Origin: Progne subis subis
Taxonomy: Eukaryota > Chordata > Aves > Passeriformes > Hirundinidae
Reading direction: 5' to 3'
Length of the DNA stretch: 64,000 nucleotides
Assembly (NCBI GenBank): GCA_022316685.1
Contig: JAKJHU010001518.1
Span: 54,656-118,655, forward strand
Made by a program: the position numbers and the translations under genes. Each line of letters begins with the position of its first letter. Position 1 is the stretch's first letter. Below, piece by piece: positions 10,740 through 21,312 of this stretch. The notes beneath the pieces are model-generated. The model had not been told where the DNA came from, did not search any database, and saw only the letters and a list, made by a program, of their open reading frames with translations.

Positions 10740-11855
10740 TCCCCCTCCTGTTTGAACCAAAAACACTTCCTTGGCCATTCTGTCCATGGTTTGCCGTATA
10801 CTTTGAAACAAACACGGCAAAATCATGAGGATTACAAGCTATACTAAAATATATGTAACTATCTCCAAAATTTCCTTCCACAATAGTGAAAGTTCAAACA
10901 AATTGAACAAACTATCCATCCATGACCTAATCACCTCTCCAAGTTTGTTCACACTCTCCTGCAACTGCCTGATGTTCTCATGAATGGATTTGGAATGATC
11001 TGACAAATTCATGCAGCACATTCCCTCAAATTTCTCACACTCATGCCCGTGGGTCAGCAATAGATCATCAGTCGCTGCCCTGTTTTTGAGACTTGCTCAT
11101 CTTACACTGTCAATGTCTACCAACATGTCACTCAGTGCAAGAGAGATGGATCAGGCATGTTTGTTCAGCTAACAACTCACTCGATCTAATTGTGTCAAGG
11201 CTGCTTCTGAACTGATTTTTTCTTTCTATGTTTTTGTTCTCTCATCAGTGTCATGTTGGGTGTTAGCAATGAATGCATTCCACTGCTGCGTGGACCACCT
11301 GTGGCATTTGCAGGAATTGCGGGCCAAATCCTGTCCCCACAAATGAAAAAATTTCCCCTCAGCAACTGAACTGGGAAATGATTGGATGGTTTTTCCAGCA
11401 TCTTAGTGTAATTACACCAAAACAATGAATTTCTGCAAAAATTGAGGTTTGGAGTGATGTCTATAACTTAATTTTCTGCCACTCTAGAAAGGCCGAATTT
11501 CACACAGAATTGCTTTTGGACCGATCCAAGAATTTCCAGTTCCTGGGGTTCAAAAGGAGCCACAGGAAGGAATTTCACCCAAACATCCCATTGGTCCACT
11601 GGATTTACAATGGACTTTGAAATCACTGGAGGGATGTTTTCTGGAATCAGCCATTTGCTCACTGGCAACTCCACTAAACATGTTGAAAAAGGTTTCCCCT
11701 GGCTTTGAGTGTGTCAGGCAGATGGTATCCAAACCTGATGCATTGGCTAGAGTTTCCCAAACATTCTCTTTTGGTTGAGCCACGGGCAAAACTGCCGCAC
11801 TGCTCAAGGCAACCAAGGAGAGAATGAGGCACAAGGATAGTTCTTTCATTTTCAA
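10740..11855 (-). pseudogene. env: Env with alpharetrovirus-type TM subunit (broken)
   Basis: A minus frame from 11855 starts with Met, a hydrophobic signal peptide ending near SSAA, and the first part of a surface subunit. It soon breaks. A later piece near 11200-11425 resembles the C-terminal surface-subunit region (FFICGDRIWPAIPANATGG). The TM subunit at 11140-10600 shows an immunosuppressive-like helix, a C-x6-CC motif (CEKFEGMCC, about 11035-11010), an NLSDHS stretch and a hydrophobic membrane anchor. These are the hallmarks of the alpharetrovirus TM, and C-x6-CC implies a disulphide link to the surface subunit. Much of the surface subunit is deleted and several stops are present, so it is not functional. 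Confidence 0.72.
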
Positions 11856-11929
11856 TGACTTTTTTTCCCATGGGAATCCCTAAAAATGCAACACCACCCA
11901 AGCCACAAAGAAAACTCAAGTCCTAGAGT

Positions 11930-12105
11930 CTCTTTTGCATGTAGAATGAAGGGATGTCTGCTGTCTTGACACCGACTCTCATCTGCGTGCCTACTTCTCT
12001 TCCTTCAGTCTTGTGGTCTGTCTCTGCTTTCATCTGGACTCGGTACGGTTTCACATGCTTTGCTGCCAGTCTAACTGATGTGAAGACACAAGCAAATCTC
12101 TTGCC
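11930..12105 (-). pseudogene. Integrase C-terminal tail after the chimeric frame
   Basis: Continuing past the stop at 12106, the minus strand still shows the end of a betaretroviral integrase (FACV, AAKHVKPYR). The same block appears at 31060-31210 in the second ERVK. It precedes the Env start at 11855. Confidence 0.6.
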
Positions 12106-14820
12106 TCAAGTTATTAATTTGAATGGTTTTTCAATTTGCCCTGTTTCTGGGTTTCTGATCAGAACCAAAGGATTTTCCTTCAGTTTCGCTCTTGGATTGA
12201 CCGCTCCCATGGATGCAGGAGACTGCACAAGCTTACAATTAGGACAAGCACTAATGATTTCCTTTGCCTGACTTTTGGAAATGTGAAAACTTCTCATTAG
12301 TGCTTGAGCATTCTGATGAAAGAATGCATGATTTGATTTTGCCTGTTCAAAAATGTTTGGTAAAGTTCTTAAAATTGTCATGGTCAATTTGTCTGCATGT
12401 GCACTGCCTTCTGCCAAAAATCCCAGGTTGGATGAATGTGCCTTCACATCAGAGATAAAGTATTTATGTTTTCTGTTTTGCAACAATGTCCTCATGCACA
12501 GCAAATATGAATACAAATTTTCATTGTCAACCCTTCTCAAAAGTGAATCTCCAAGTTTCCCAACTACACCACTTGTGATCAAACCAAAAGGTTGCTGAAA
12601 CAGCTTAAAAGCTCTGACCCCTGCTGCTAATTCCACTATTTGTGGTGACCCTTGTAGCATTCTTATATCTGATTTCCACTCTCCCTTGATGTCATCCTTT
12701 GGCTTTTCCCTGAAACTTATTTTTGCCTTCAACAACCTGTGACTTGGGAAATGAATAGTACAAACACCAGAGTAATCTAACAATGCAATCCGCAAGTTCT
12801 CTGATTTCTGCAATGCCCAATCAAAATATTCTTTTTTCAAAGGCAGGTAAATTGTTGTAAAATCTTTGCCTGCCATTGTTTGCAGCCTGGTCTTAGTTTT
12901 GATGATGATCTGAGCTATCATTTCCAGACTTGTGAGGATCATCCTCGGAAACCTGTAAGATAAAAAATTCCACTTTAAAATCAACAATGGGTCTTTCTGT
13001 GATGAATCCCACTGAAAAATCAACCCATACAATGGTATTTTTTCTCCCAACACTGCAAGAAAGAATGGAAATGATGTTACAAAACAATCCCCTTTCAAGA
13101 GATTCATCAGATTCCTGACAACTTCACGATCCAAACTCTCCCATCTGGGGTTTACATTCTGTGTACTAAAAATCACTGACATACCCATGCCCTTTGCACC
13201 GATTGAACATTTCTTTGTGTCTGTCCAGTCTGTTGGACGGAATTCTGGCTTGGCAGAAGCCTGTGCGGTGTCTGCCTCTGAATTTGTCTCCTTTGTTTGT
13301 GGCTTTGCTGCTGCTCCATCCTCTCCAGGATGTTTTGGAAGCTGCAAGTTATGTGGTCCTGTTTCTTTTTCTTTCTCCTGCTGAACAGGAACCAGAGTTT
13401 GCTGAGCATCCTCAAATTTTTCTGCAGCTTCTTTCCTTGGAAACACCTGTAAAATCTGAGATATTTTTGGACGCGCCCCCGTCCGTGACATCTCGGCAGC
13501 TGTTTCTGAATCCTCACAAGCAACCGATTCAGGAACTGGCAAACTGCCGGTGGGCGGAGCCTGGCCCCGCGGCGTCAGCCACCTGGGGGTGGTACCTTTG
13601 AGGCTCTCTCCGCCTCGGCCATGCCCCGTCCTTGCTTGCTCCATCTCTGCTTGTCCCGCCTTTGCCTGCTCTGGCCTGGCGGTCTCCGGCGGGATATCCC
13701 GCCCCCTCTCACACTCAGAACTCGTCCTCCCTGCTTCGTCATTTGAATCTGCCCCCCTCTGAACAAAATTGCGCTTTAGACTTTTCCCTGCCTCTGCCGT
13801 GCCTGCGTTGGAACATGCCGCATGGCTTTCTGGGTCTTGTAGTTCTCGACTCGGTACTTCTGGTTTTTTCATCCCTCTCCCGGCGCTCCGCGACGCGAAT
13901 GTGTTTTGAGCTATGTGTCCCTTAGCTTGCGTCATCAGCGTGCGCCAAGCCGCCTGCTCGGTTCTCGGGTCTCTGCCCGCTCCAGCTCTGTTTTTCGCTG
14001 TCTCACACCCCCCGCGATCTGCGCCTGTTCCTCCCCATGCCTTTTCCCACCGCATCCTGCAGCGCCCCACCGCGCTCCGACACGATTCGGTCCCCTGCGC
14101 AGCCTCGCCTCCCCGCTGTTCTGCAAACTGACTCCCGCGATCCGCCTCTATCCCGCCCGACGCGTCCTCTAACTGCACACCCCAGCGCCCCGACGCGCTC
14201 TGACGAGATGGGTTAGGACCGGCTTCCTGCACACGCCGCTTCCCCGGCGTCTCGCCCACTCTGCCTTCCCCCCCCGCGCTCCGTTCCTCCACAGAGAGGG
14301 AAAGGAGCCGCAAAATGATGTCCCGCTGTGACTTTGGGGGGTTAAAGAGAGTCTTCCCTCCCCTCTCTCGGGAAGAATGTGGGGTGAGCTCTGGAACTGC
14401 TTGAAACAAGAGCATGTCCAATTTCTTTTGTTCTTTTGGGTGAATTAAAAGCTTCCTTTTTCTTGGAATTAATTTTGGGGTTTCTGACAAGCTTCCTGAT
14501 GAATCTTGAAATGCATGAGAGTTCCCCCCTCCTCTATCCCCCGGAGGAGCTATTGACTTTGAAGATAGCATTCTTCTGTATTTTGGCACTCCCTGCCCTA
14601 CAGATAAAGCTCTGCTATCTTGCTTTTTGCTGCACGTTGGCAGCTTTCGAATCTCGGGATTTTCACTGCTATTTTCTGTTATAACTTCTAACTTAATTCT
14701 CCCTGCTGCGGGTACAAACCTCACAGCTATCTTGTCTTTTTTCTGTCTAGAAATCTTTTCTTGTGAAATGTTTGATCTTATGGTGTGTGTTCTAAATCTC
14801 ACTGTCTTGCCAAAAGCCAA
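12106..14820 (-). CDS. 904-codon chimeric Gag / RNase H / integrase frame
   Basis: The frame is uninterrupted. It opens with a non-ATG codon at 14820; the first ATG is at 14571, giving about 821 residues. In order: remnant of the matrix end (residues 30-60), long basic Pro/Gly/Arg/Glu-rich linker (130-500), capsid start (WESLDREVV, about 545), then a direct jump to the RT C-terminus (AGKDFTTIYLPL), RNase H with SPQIVELAA, the integrase HHCC finger (HAFFH...CPNC, about 840-865) and the integrase C-terminus (NPLVLIRNPETG). Protease, RT active site, the TDGSG and second Asp of RNase H, and the integrase core are absent, so no enzyme activity is expected. The same fusions recur at 62391-64000. 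It could be a decayed frame kept open by chance or a Gag-like protein of a non-autonomous family. Confidence 0.75.
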   Translation of the reverse strand: MAFGKTVRFRTHTIRSNISQEKISRQKKDKIAVRFVPAAGRIKLEVITENSSENPEIRKLPTCSKKQDSRALSVGQGVPKYRRMLSSKSIAPPGDRGGGNSHAFQDSSGSLSETPKLIPRKRKLLIHPKEQKKLDMLLFQAVPELTPHSSRERGGKTLFNPPKSQRDIILRLLSLSVEERSAGGEGRVGETPGKRRVQEAGPNPSRQSASGRWGVQLEDASGGIEADRGSQFAEQRGGEAAQGTESCRSAVGRCRMRWEKAWGGTGADRGGCETAKNRAGAGRDPRTEQAAWRTLMTQAKGHIAQNTFASRSAGRGMKKPEVPSRELQDPESHAACSNAGTAEAGKSLKRNFVQRGADSNDEAGRTSSECERGRDIPPETARPEQAKAGQAEMEQARTGHGRGGESLKGTTPRWLTPRGQAPPTGSLPVPESVACEDSETAAEMSRTGARPKISQILQVFPRKEAAEKFEDAQQTLVPVQQEKEKETGPHNLQLPKHPGEDGAAAKPQTKETNSEADTAQASAKPEFRPTDWTDTKKCSIGAKGMGMSVIFSTQNVNPRWESLDREVVRNLMNLLKGDCFVTSFPFFLAVLGEKIPLYGLIFQWDSSQKDPLLILKWNFLSYRFPRMILTSLEMIAQIIIKTKTRLQTMAGKDFTTIYLPLKKEYFDWALQKSENLRIALLDYSGVCTIHFPSHRLLKAKISFREKPKDDIKGEWKSDIRMLQGSPQIVELAAGVRAFKLFQQPFGLITSGVVGKLGDSLLRRVDNENLYSYLLCMRTLLQNRKHKYFISDVKAHSSNLGFLAEGSAHADKLTMTILRTLPNIFEQAKSNHAFFHQNAQALMRSFHISKSQAKEIISACPNCKLVQSPASMGAVNPRAKLKENPLVLIRNPETGQIEKPFKLIT

Positions 14821-15149
14821 AAGGCTTGCTGCAGCTGTGTCCAGTCTGCCTCAGGGTCTGTCCTGATTACTGCCTGCAGATCTCAGGGTGACGGGTTCTA
14901 AGGCCCCTTGGAAAACCATCGTCTGGGACGAACCGAAAACGAGGTGTTCTTCTTCTTCTTGGCCAGATGGTGTTTCTTTTCTGATGGTGTTTGTTTGGCT
15001 TTGATCTTCCGAGAGCTTTGTTGTTGCTGCAGAGGTTTTTGTTTTGCTTGTTCAGGATTGCCAGATGTTGCACATCCAGAGACGTCTGTGGCTGCCTGAC
15101 TAGAGACACCAGGTGTTTCTGCTCGCTCAGAGACGGCAGTGGTTTCTGT

Positions 15150-15167
15150 GCCCACCCAGGGACGCCA
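15150..15167 (-). other. Primer-binding site for tRNA-Asn
   Basis: On the minus strand, two bases after the LTR end, the sequence TGGCGTCCCTGGGTGGGC is an 18/18 complement to the 3' end of vertebrate tRNA-Asn(GTT) including CCA. The ERVK at 38230 has the identical site. Confidence 0.85.
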
Positions 15168-15169
15168 GT

Positions 15170-15817
15170 TGTTCAGGGGCTGCTTGCTGGAGCTTAAATT
15201 CCCCGCATTCAGGTGGCTTTAGAGTCTTTTTTGCCCTCTGCAAAGCTCTGAGCCAAACACAGGAAAAGACGGAGTCTTCAAGGTTGCATGCTTCGTGTTT
15301 ATTAGTTCTTATCTTACAATTTTCTCAGTGTCCTGCAGGATGTTTGCCGTGGCTCGGACATCTGGTGACTTCCCCGTCCCAGGGCTGTCCTTATCTTTTA
15401 TACTAATTGCTACGTATTCGATATTTACTATTTATTACCAATGTCTATCACTATTACTAAAAAGGTCATCTTTACTTTGATCCAATCCTCACAAACTACT
15501 TTGTGCCAACGTCACTGTAGAAATGGAGTGAGGGAAGAAGAAAGAAGAAGAAGGAGGCAACGCCCTAAATTCTCTATCTTGTCTCCATTCACTTCAATAC
15601 AAGAAATCCAAAACCACTGTTTTCTCACCCTGTGATATACTAAACTACAATCTTTCACACTCTTGTGGCCTGCAATGCTTCCTGCAGTGCAAGAAGCCTC
15701 TCCCATGGACTGAAATCAAATCCAGTGTCTCTCTGAGCTCTGGGCTGTGGTCCCAGACCCCCCTGCCCAGGTCTCTGACCCTCCAGGGCAACCAAAGGAA
15801 TGCCCTGGACTCCAACA
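15170..15817 (-). repeat. 5' LTR of the chimeric ERVK provirus (family N)
   Basis: Near-identical partner of 10087-10737. Its minus-strand end (CCCCTGAACA) is followed by AC and the tRNA-Asn primer site. Confidence 0.9.
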
Positions 15818-16211
15818 CTTGTCCTCTAGGAATCCAATGGGGTAAGACTGCCTGTGCTGTCCCAAATCCCAGTTTATATCCAGGTGAGAATGCTTGGCTT
15901 CTCCCCCTGGGCGGAGCATTTCACAATGGGCTGATATCATTCTATGAGTCATACAGTGGGTCCTTGATTGCTCATTAAACAGAGATGGCTCCTGGAGGGA
16001 GTTACCTATGAGTCATCCCGCAAGGCATTGATGGGCCCATTAACAGAATATAGTCTGGAGGGAGGGGGCAAGGGAAACACTGCCTCACCTAGTTTCAACA
16101 GCTCATGTAGATGGTGATAGAATACATACTTTGTGCACATCTTACATTGTAACCTAGGACAGACAGGCAGCCACATGCCTTGATATTTCAGTGGGGACTG
16201 AGAAAAAACAG
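15818..16211 (-). mobile_element. Solo LTR, right part (U3 side)
   Basis: Minus-strand U3 with a TATA-like GGATATAAAC near 15875. It rejoins 9800-10086 across the inserted provirus. The outer end is placed at the ACA before GACCCT because pol coding sequence resumes shortly after. Confidence 0.68.
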
Positions 16212-17352
16212 ACCCTCTGTTAATTATCTAATGGGTCATTTTGCCTAATATTATGCCCAAGACTATTTCCATACAAGATGAGCTTATGGCCATGTTAATT
16301 GTCAAAGCTTGTCAAAGACTGACCTCCTTGGCTGGGAAAGATTTTGATTGTATTTATTTACCTCTTACAATGCTCTATTTGAACTGGTTGCTACAGAAAT
16401 CTGAAAAATTGCAAATTGCTTTAGCAGATTACCCAGGGCAGATATCTATCCATCTGCCTAAGCACAAAATGTTAAGATGTTCTCTTAATTTGCTCATGAA
16501 GTCAAAGAGAAGTGAGATTGCTTTGCAAGCTATGACAATATTCACAGATGGTTCTGGGAAAACCCACAAATCAGTGATTGTATGGAGGGATTCTGAAACC
16601 AGAGCCTGGCAATCTGATATTGCTGTTGTCGAAGGGTCTCCACAGATTGTAGAATTAGCTGCTGTGGTCAGTGTTTCAGAAATTCAGTACACCTATTAAT
16701 TTAATCACTGACTCTGCCTCTGTCACAGGAATTGTGTCTAGAGCAGGAGCCTCTGTCTTAAAACAAGTTAAAAATTATATTATTTTTTACTGGTTGAAAC
16801 TACTAGTTTTTTTTAGATCAAAGGACTGATTCTTACTTTGTGATGCATATAAGGTTGCATTCCAATCTGCTCAGATTTCTTACAGAAGGCAATGCCCAGG
16901 CAGACTTGTTAACCCAACTGGTGCAACATGTTTTACCAAACAAAGTAGAACAGACTAGAGTGAGTCACTCATTTTTTCACCAGAATGCTGGGGCTGTAGT
17001 AAGACTTTTTGAGCTCACTCCAGCACAAGCTTCTAGTATTATTGCTACATGTCCTGATTGTCAGCGTTGCTCTCTTCCTAATGTGAACCCAGGGGTCAAC
17101 CCGAGAGGTCTACATACCCTACAAATTTGGCAAACAGATGTGACACACTTTCCTGAATTTGGCTGTTTGAAATTTGTTCATGCTTCTATTGATACCTTTT
17201 CAGGTGCTCTGTTTGCCTCAACCCACACAGGAAAAACAGCAAAGGGCACTTGCTGTCATTTCACTACTGCCTTTCCCACATTAGGAATTTCTCAACAGAT
17301 TAAGGCAGATAATGGCCCTGCATATATTTCCCATAAAGTCTCAAATTTTTTC
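16212..17352 (+). pseudogene. pol: ERVK pol continued: RNase H and integrase, cut by the assembly gap
   Basis: The frame resumes with the RT connection and reaches an RNase H start (IFTDGSGKT near 16545) and the VEGSPQIVELAA helix (16630-16665). A frameshift and stops follow. Integrase begins near 16905, with the HHCC finger (HSFFH near 16965, CPDC near 17055), the first core Asp (QTDVTHFP near 17140) and the second Asp (KADNGPAY near 17305). The first RNase H Asp and two integrase core Asp residues are intact. The frame runs into N at 17353, so the C-terminus, env and 3' LTR of this provirus are not visible. Confidence 0.82.
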
Positions 17353-17452
17353 NNNNNNNNNNNNNNNNNNNNNNNNNNNNNNNNNNNNNNNNNNNNNNNN
17401 NNNNNNNNNNNNNNNNNNNNNNNNNNNNNNNNNNNNNNNNNNNNNNNNNNNN
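17353..17452. other. Assembly gap (100 N)
   Basis: Exactly 100 N, the conventional placeholder for a gap of unknown size. The two sides do not continue one another: integrase on the left, non-coding AT-rich DNA on the right. Confidence 0.99.
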
Positions 17453-19274
17453 AGTAGGCTAAAATCTCTTCAGACTTAGAAATGTCAGGCCCACAGCCTT
17501 CAACTCAGAGAATGGTGCAAAACCAATGTTTCATCCTGTTGTTTCTCAAATCTGCAGACTAATCTCTCCAAGTAATAAGTGACAAAAACCAGACCACCAA
17601 GAAAAAAATAAAGAATTTATTGATTCCTTGTTATCAAGGAGTGTGAAACAAAAGGATGAAACCAGAAAAAAAAAAATACAATATGTTGACCTAATCTACT
17701 GATACATGACTTTAAAGAGTTAAGATTTTAGCTAAGGGTTAGAAGCAATTTATATTGATCAAGATGTAAGTTAGATTAGCAAATGGTAGGTTAATGATTA
17801 TTAGATGCCCAAGCTAGAGCTAACTATTATATTATGAGCTTGTTTATAGAAAAAGTGGAGTAAGTGAACCGTCATAAGAACAGATTGAAACCAGTAAGAA
17901 CAATGGCCAGCACCTGGACTTGGTATCAATCAATCACGAAGCAGGGGACCTTGGACAGTGCCAGAGGGTCACAGAGACCTGATGAAGACTCTCCTGACTT
18001 CATCCTTTGAGACCACTGACCCAATTCGAGACGACCGACCCAATTCAAGAGAAGAACTGCGCATGCGTGAAGGACTGATAGCCTCATTTTAATACAGAGC
18101 AGGGATGGGAGGTGCTGGGGTTATGCATATGTATTGTATGTAAGATCTTGGAAAATAAATAGAGAGCAAAAAGCCTTGTTCAGGGCGGCCACGCCTTTCG
18201 GAGATGACTCCCGTGTCGCCCGCCGGTGAATAAACATACCACTTTCTAACTTTAACTAGTTAGAGGGTCTTTGTCCGTGACTATATCGGTTTTCAATGAC
18301 TCACTACAAGATGCCATGCAAACAAGTCAAAAGTTAAAACCAAAGAGTTCCTATAACCAAACAAAAAAGTTCCTGTAACACCAAAAACTCACAAAAATAA
18401 ATAATGTATAAAATAAATATATATGTACCCCTCTTAAAAATGACCCTATAATATTTTCTTTTGCATTTGTGTTTTAGTTTTTATGTTGTTCTTGATTGTA
18501 AGTATAGTGCAATTTATAACCCCTTTTAGCTGTTTGTAACATAACTTAATTTCTCTTTTTAAGTATGTACCATATAGCCCATGGAAATAGTAATGTGATT
18601 AATATATTATGTTGATGTAGACACCTTATAGCATATAGAAATAATAGTGTGATGAATGTATTGTACTGTAGGCCTTAGCAAAATATAAAACTTTAAAATA
18701 CTTCTATGTAACTGAGAAAAGTGTATAAAGCAATTGTTTCCCACATCTGCTGACTGACCTCTTTAAGTGATAACTGTGACACAAACCAAAGCACCAGAGG
18801 AGAATTAAAGAAGAACTTGTTAACTATTCATTATCAGGGAAGTGTGAAACAATTGGATGAAGCCGCAAGAAGGAATAGAGTATATTGACCTGATCTGCAG
18901 GATGTCATGTAGATAAGTCAGAGTGGAAAACCAAAACAAAGGAAAGTTTCTACAACATCAAGAGCTACCAAGAATGTTTTAATAATGCATGAAATTATGA
19001 ATATGTATATACTTTAGTAAGGTAACAGTATATAGATAACACTATCTTAATGTACTGGTCTGTTCATGGGCTGATAGCCAGGAACACCCCAGCGCTGGAC
19101 ATTGTCATTTCCCCTATTAAACTTTTGAAAAATATTATAAGAGTGAACTTCCATTTTCCACAACCCCAGTAATGTAACAGTATATAGAAAACATTGTTTT
19201 AAAAATAATGGTGTGTTTTTTGGCTAATAGCCAGAAACACCCCAGCACAAGACATTGTCCCTTATTATCCCTGA
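17453..19274. other. AT-rich non-coding region with duplicated segments
   Basis: No gene is supported. Apart from the solo LTR at 17700-18303 there is a diverged duplication: 17545-17699 plus 18304-18420 resembles 18735-19000 (shared blocks around 'atctgcagactaa/ctctccaagt' and 'gtgtgaaacaa'). A second short duplication joins 19060-19110 with 19220-19262 (shared 'tagccag-aacaccccagc'). The source of the repeat is not recognised. Confidence 0.6.
17700..18303 (+). mobile_element. Solo ERV1-type LTR, TSD CTAC
   Basis: The unit runs TGATACATGACTTT...TTCAATGACTCA and is flanked by CTAC at 17696-17699 and 18304-18307. A 4-bp TSD is typical of gammaretrovirus-like elements. AATAAA lies near 18229 (GGTGAATAAACATACC). 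The U5-like tail (CTTTCTAACTTTAACTAGTTAG) resembles that of the minus LTR near 43406. Confidence 0.85.
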
Positions 19275-19712
19275 TGCCTTAGGAAGGCTGACCTGAAACA
19301 GAGACTGGACAGAGCTAGAAAATAAAATATTTATTGAAAGGCCTCCAGGATCCGCCTTAGGCAAGACAGGAGCCTAACCAAGGCTGCACCCAGGGTGGTC
19401 ACAGAAGAAAGATGGTGTCCAGGTCACAAGAGCTTACATTTTTATAAGTTTTGGTCCATTTGCATATTGGGGGTTAATTGTCCAATTACAGCTTCAGGTT
19501 GTGAGGTCCCATCCTTCTTGTTCTTCCCTTCATCCCACCGTTGTTTGTGCTTTTGGACTGAAAGTTGTCCTTGGTCTCCAGCAGGAAAAGGATTTTTTTT
19601 GTCTACCTACTCTGTGAAGAGCACTTACTGGCACTTAATATGAGGCTCAGAACTACATCCCTAAGCAGCACAGAATCTGAAAATATGAAAGCGAAAGCTA
19701 AAGCTTAAGGCA
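19275..19712 (-). repeat. 3' LTR of the minus ERV1 provirus
   Basis: The terminal inverted repeat is TGCCTTA/TAAGGCA. AATAAA is read on the minus strand near 19330 (CAATAAATATTTTA). A minus-strand polypurine tract (AAAGGGGGGAAATGA, 19713-19728) precedes it. The U5 part recurs at 27171-27246. Confidence 0.85.
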
Positions 19713-19789
19713 TCATTTCCCCCCTTTAGAGGCTTGACAAGGCCTCTTCCTTGTCAAGTCTCTATTCTGAATATCTACTAACAACAGGT

Positions 19790-19950
19790 ATTCAATAACA
19801 GATACATATCTAACAGTAGTAAACAACTAAAAATAATAAACATCTAACCATTGATAAACATCTAATAATAGTAGGCATCTGACACTAATAAATATCTAAT
19901 AATAGATAAATATCTAGTAACAATAAAATAATAGACAACAGTAGAAACAT
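19790..19950. repeat. Degenerate 17-18 bp tandem repeat between integrase and 3' LTR
   Basis: About eight diverged units with the core AATATCTAATAATAGATA occupy the space where env would be. No coding potential. Confidence 0.7.
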
Positions 19951-20061
19951 TTAGCAATAGTAATGTCTTGTATAGTTAGGTATCAGGCAAAGAACAATGA
20001 TTATTGCATGCAGTTCTTCAAGTACAGAGGAGAAATTATTTAAAGCATGTTTTCATCTGCA

Positions 20062-21312
20062 TCAGTCTGTTTTTACAGTCCTTTCAGGAGCAGAAGCTCT
20101 CTTAACACTGGAATAGTGAATCCAGGGTCCTTTGCCAGCAATTTTGACTGCAGTGAGAGTGGTCAGCAGAACTTGGAATGGTCCTCTCCACCTGGCTTGT
20201 AGAGGATCACTATCCCACCACTTAACATAGACCCAGTCTCCAGGTTGGAAGGGGTGTGCAGGTGTGTCGAGTCCTATGGGCCTGGATAGCATGATGTAAG
20301 TCTGGAGCTTCTGCAAACTAGAACCTAAAGCCATTAGATATCTCTAAATCAAGTTTCCCCTTAATGTGGATTTCACGCGGAATATGTGGGATCTGATATG
20401 GCCTGCCATATAGTATTTCATAGGGACTAATGTTGCCCCTCCTTCTTGGTTGTATGCAAATTCTCAGTAAAGCTATAGGCAAAGCCTGAACCCATGTCAT
20501 AGAGATTTCCTGACAAATTTTGCTAATTTGTGTTTTAAGTTTCTCATTCATACGTTCGACTCTACACTCACTTGAGGTCTGTAAGGTGTATGCAGATCCC
20601 AAGTAATTCCCAAAATCCGGCTAACTTCTTTAACTACTGTTGCAACAAAGTGTGGTCCCCTGTCTGATGATATTCCCAAGGGAACCTCAAACCCTGAAAT
20701 TATATGGTTGAGCAAATCTTTTACCACTTCTTTGGCTATATTAGTGCGACAGAGGTAAGCCTCCGGCCATCCACTGAAGGTGTCAACTAACACCAGTATG
20801 TAATGGTATCCCTCCTTGCGTGGCAACTCTGCAAAATCTATTTGCCAGTAATCTCCAGGAAGATCCCCTGCTTTTGTTACTCCTAATACAACTCTTTTCC
20901 TCATATCAGGATTGTTTTTACAGCAGATTTCACATTTGCTCACTACTGATTGTATAATGTCAGTCATTCCCTTTCCTATTACTACCTTTTTTAGATGTTT
21001 TAGAAGGTTTTCAACCCCAAAATGTGTGTTTTCGTGTTCTCTTCGAGCTAGTTCCCACAGGATCAGGGGTGGGACTACAACCTGGTTTGCTGGTGTAACA
21101 GCCCACCCACTTTCTGTGATCTTAGCTTCAAGGAACTTTATTAGTTTGTGGTCTGCTTGGTCATACTTTGGAGTGAACCCTGACAAATCAATCTCCTTTT
21201 GTGGAATTACTGCAAGAATACCTTTTTCTGCAATCCCTCTTGCAGCTTTATCAGCAAAACAGTTTCCTAATTCTGGAGTGGTTTTCCCTTTTTGGTGACG
21301 TCTACAATGCAT
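20062..21312 (-). pseudogene. pol: ERV1 integrase and RNase H tail (one frameshift region)
   Basis: A 254-codon frame (21312-20548) carries the RNase H end (NCFADKAA), the integrase HHCC finger (HENTHF near 21035; C..C near 20925), the first core Asp (WQIDFAEL near 20840) and the second Asp (SSDRGPHF near 20665). It shifts frame at about 20570, just before the catalytic Glu (RVERMNEK near 20555-20535). The C-terminal domain (FQPGDWVYVKWW) lies at 20334-20062. All three core acidic residues are visible, but in two frames. Integrase would insert viral DNA; here the frameshift abolishes it. Confidence 0.82.

Larger units (their letters stand above)
10087..15817 (-). mobile_element. Complete internally deleted ERVK provirus, TSD CTTGTC
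   Basis: Two LTRs (10087-10737 and 15170-15817) enclose a tRNA-Asn primer site, a chimeric gag-pol frame and a broken env, all on the minus strand. CTTGTC occurs at 10081-10086 and 15818-15823. The two LTRs look nearly identical by eye, so the insertion is recent compared with its surroundings. The host sequence is a solo LTR inside the pol of the plus ERVK. Protease, RT and the integrase core are missing, so it would need enzymes in trans. Confidence 0.92.

Noticed and set aside
14898..15155. A separate 85-codon protein upstream of the chimeric ERVK frame
   Set aside because: It starts with GTG, overlaps the primer site, and is out of frame with gag; more likely untranslated leader.
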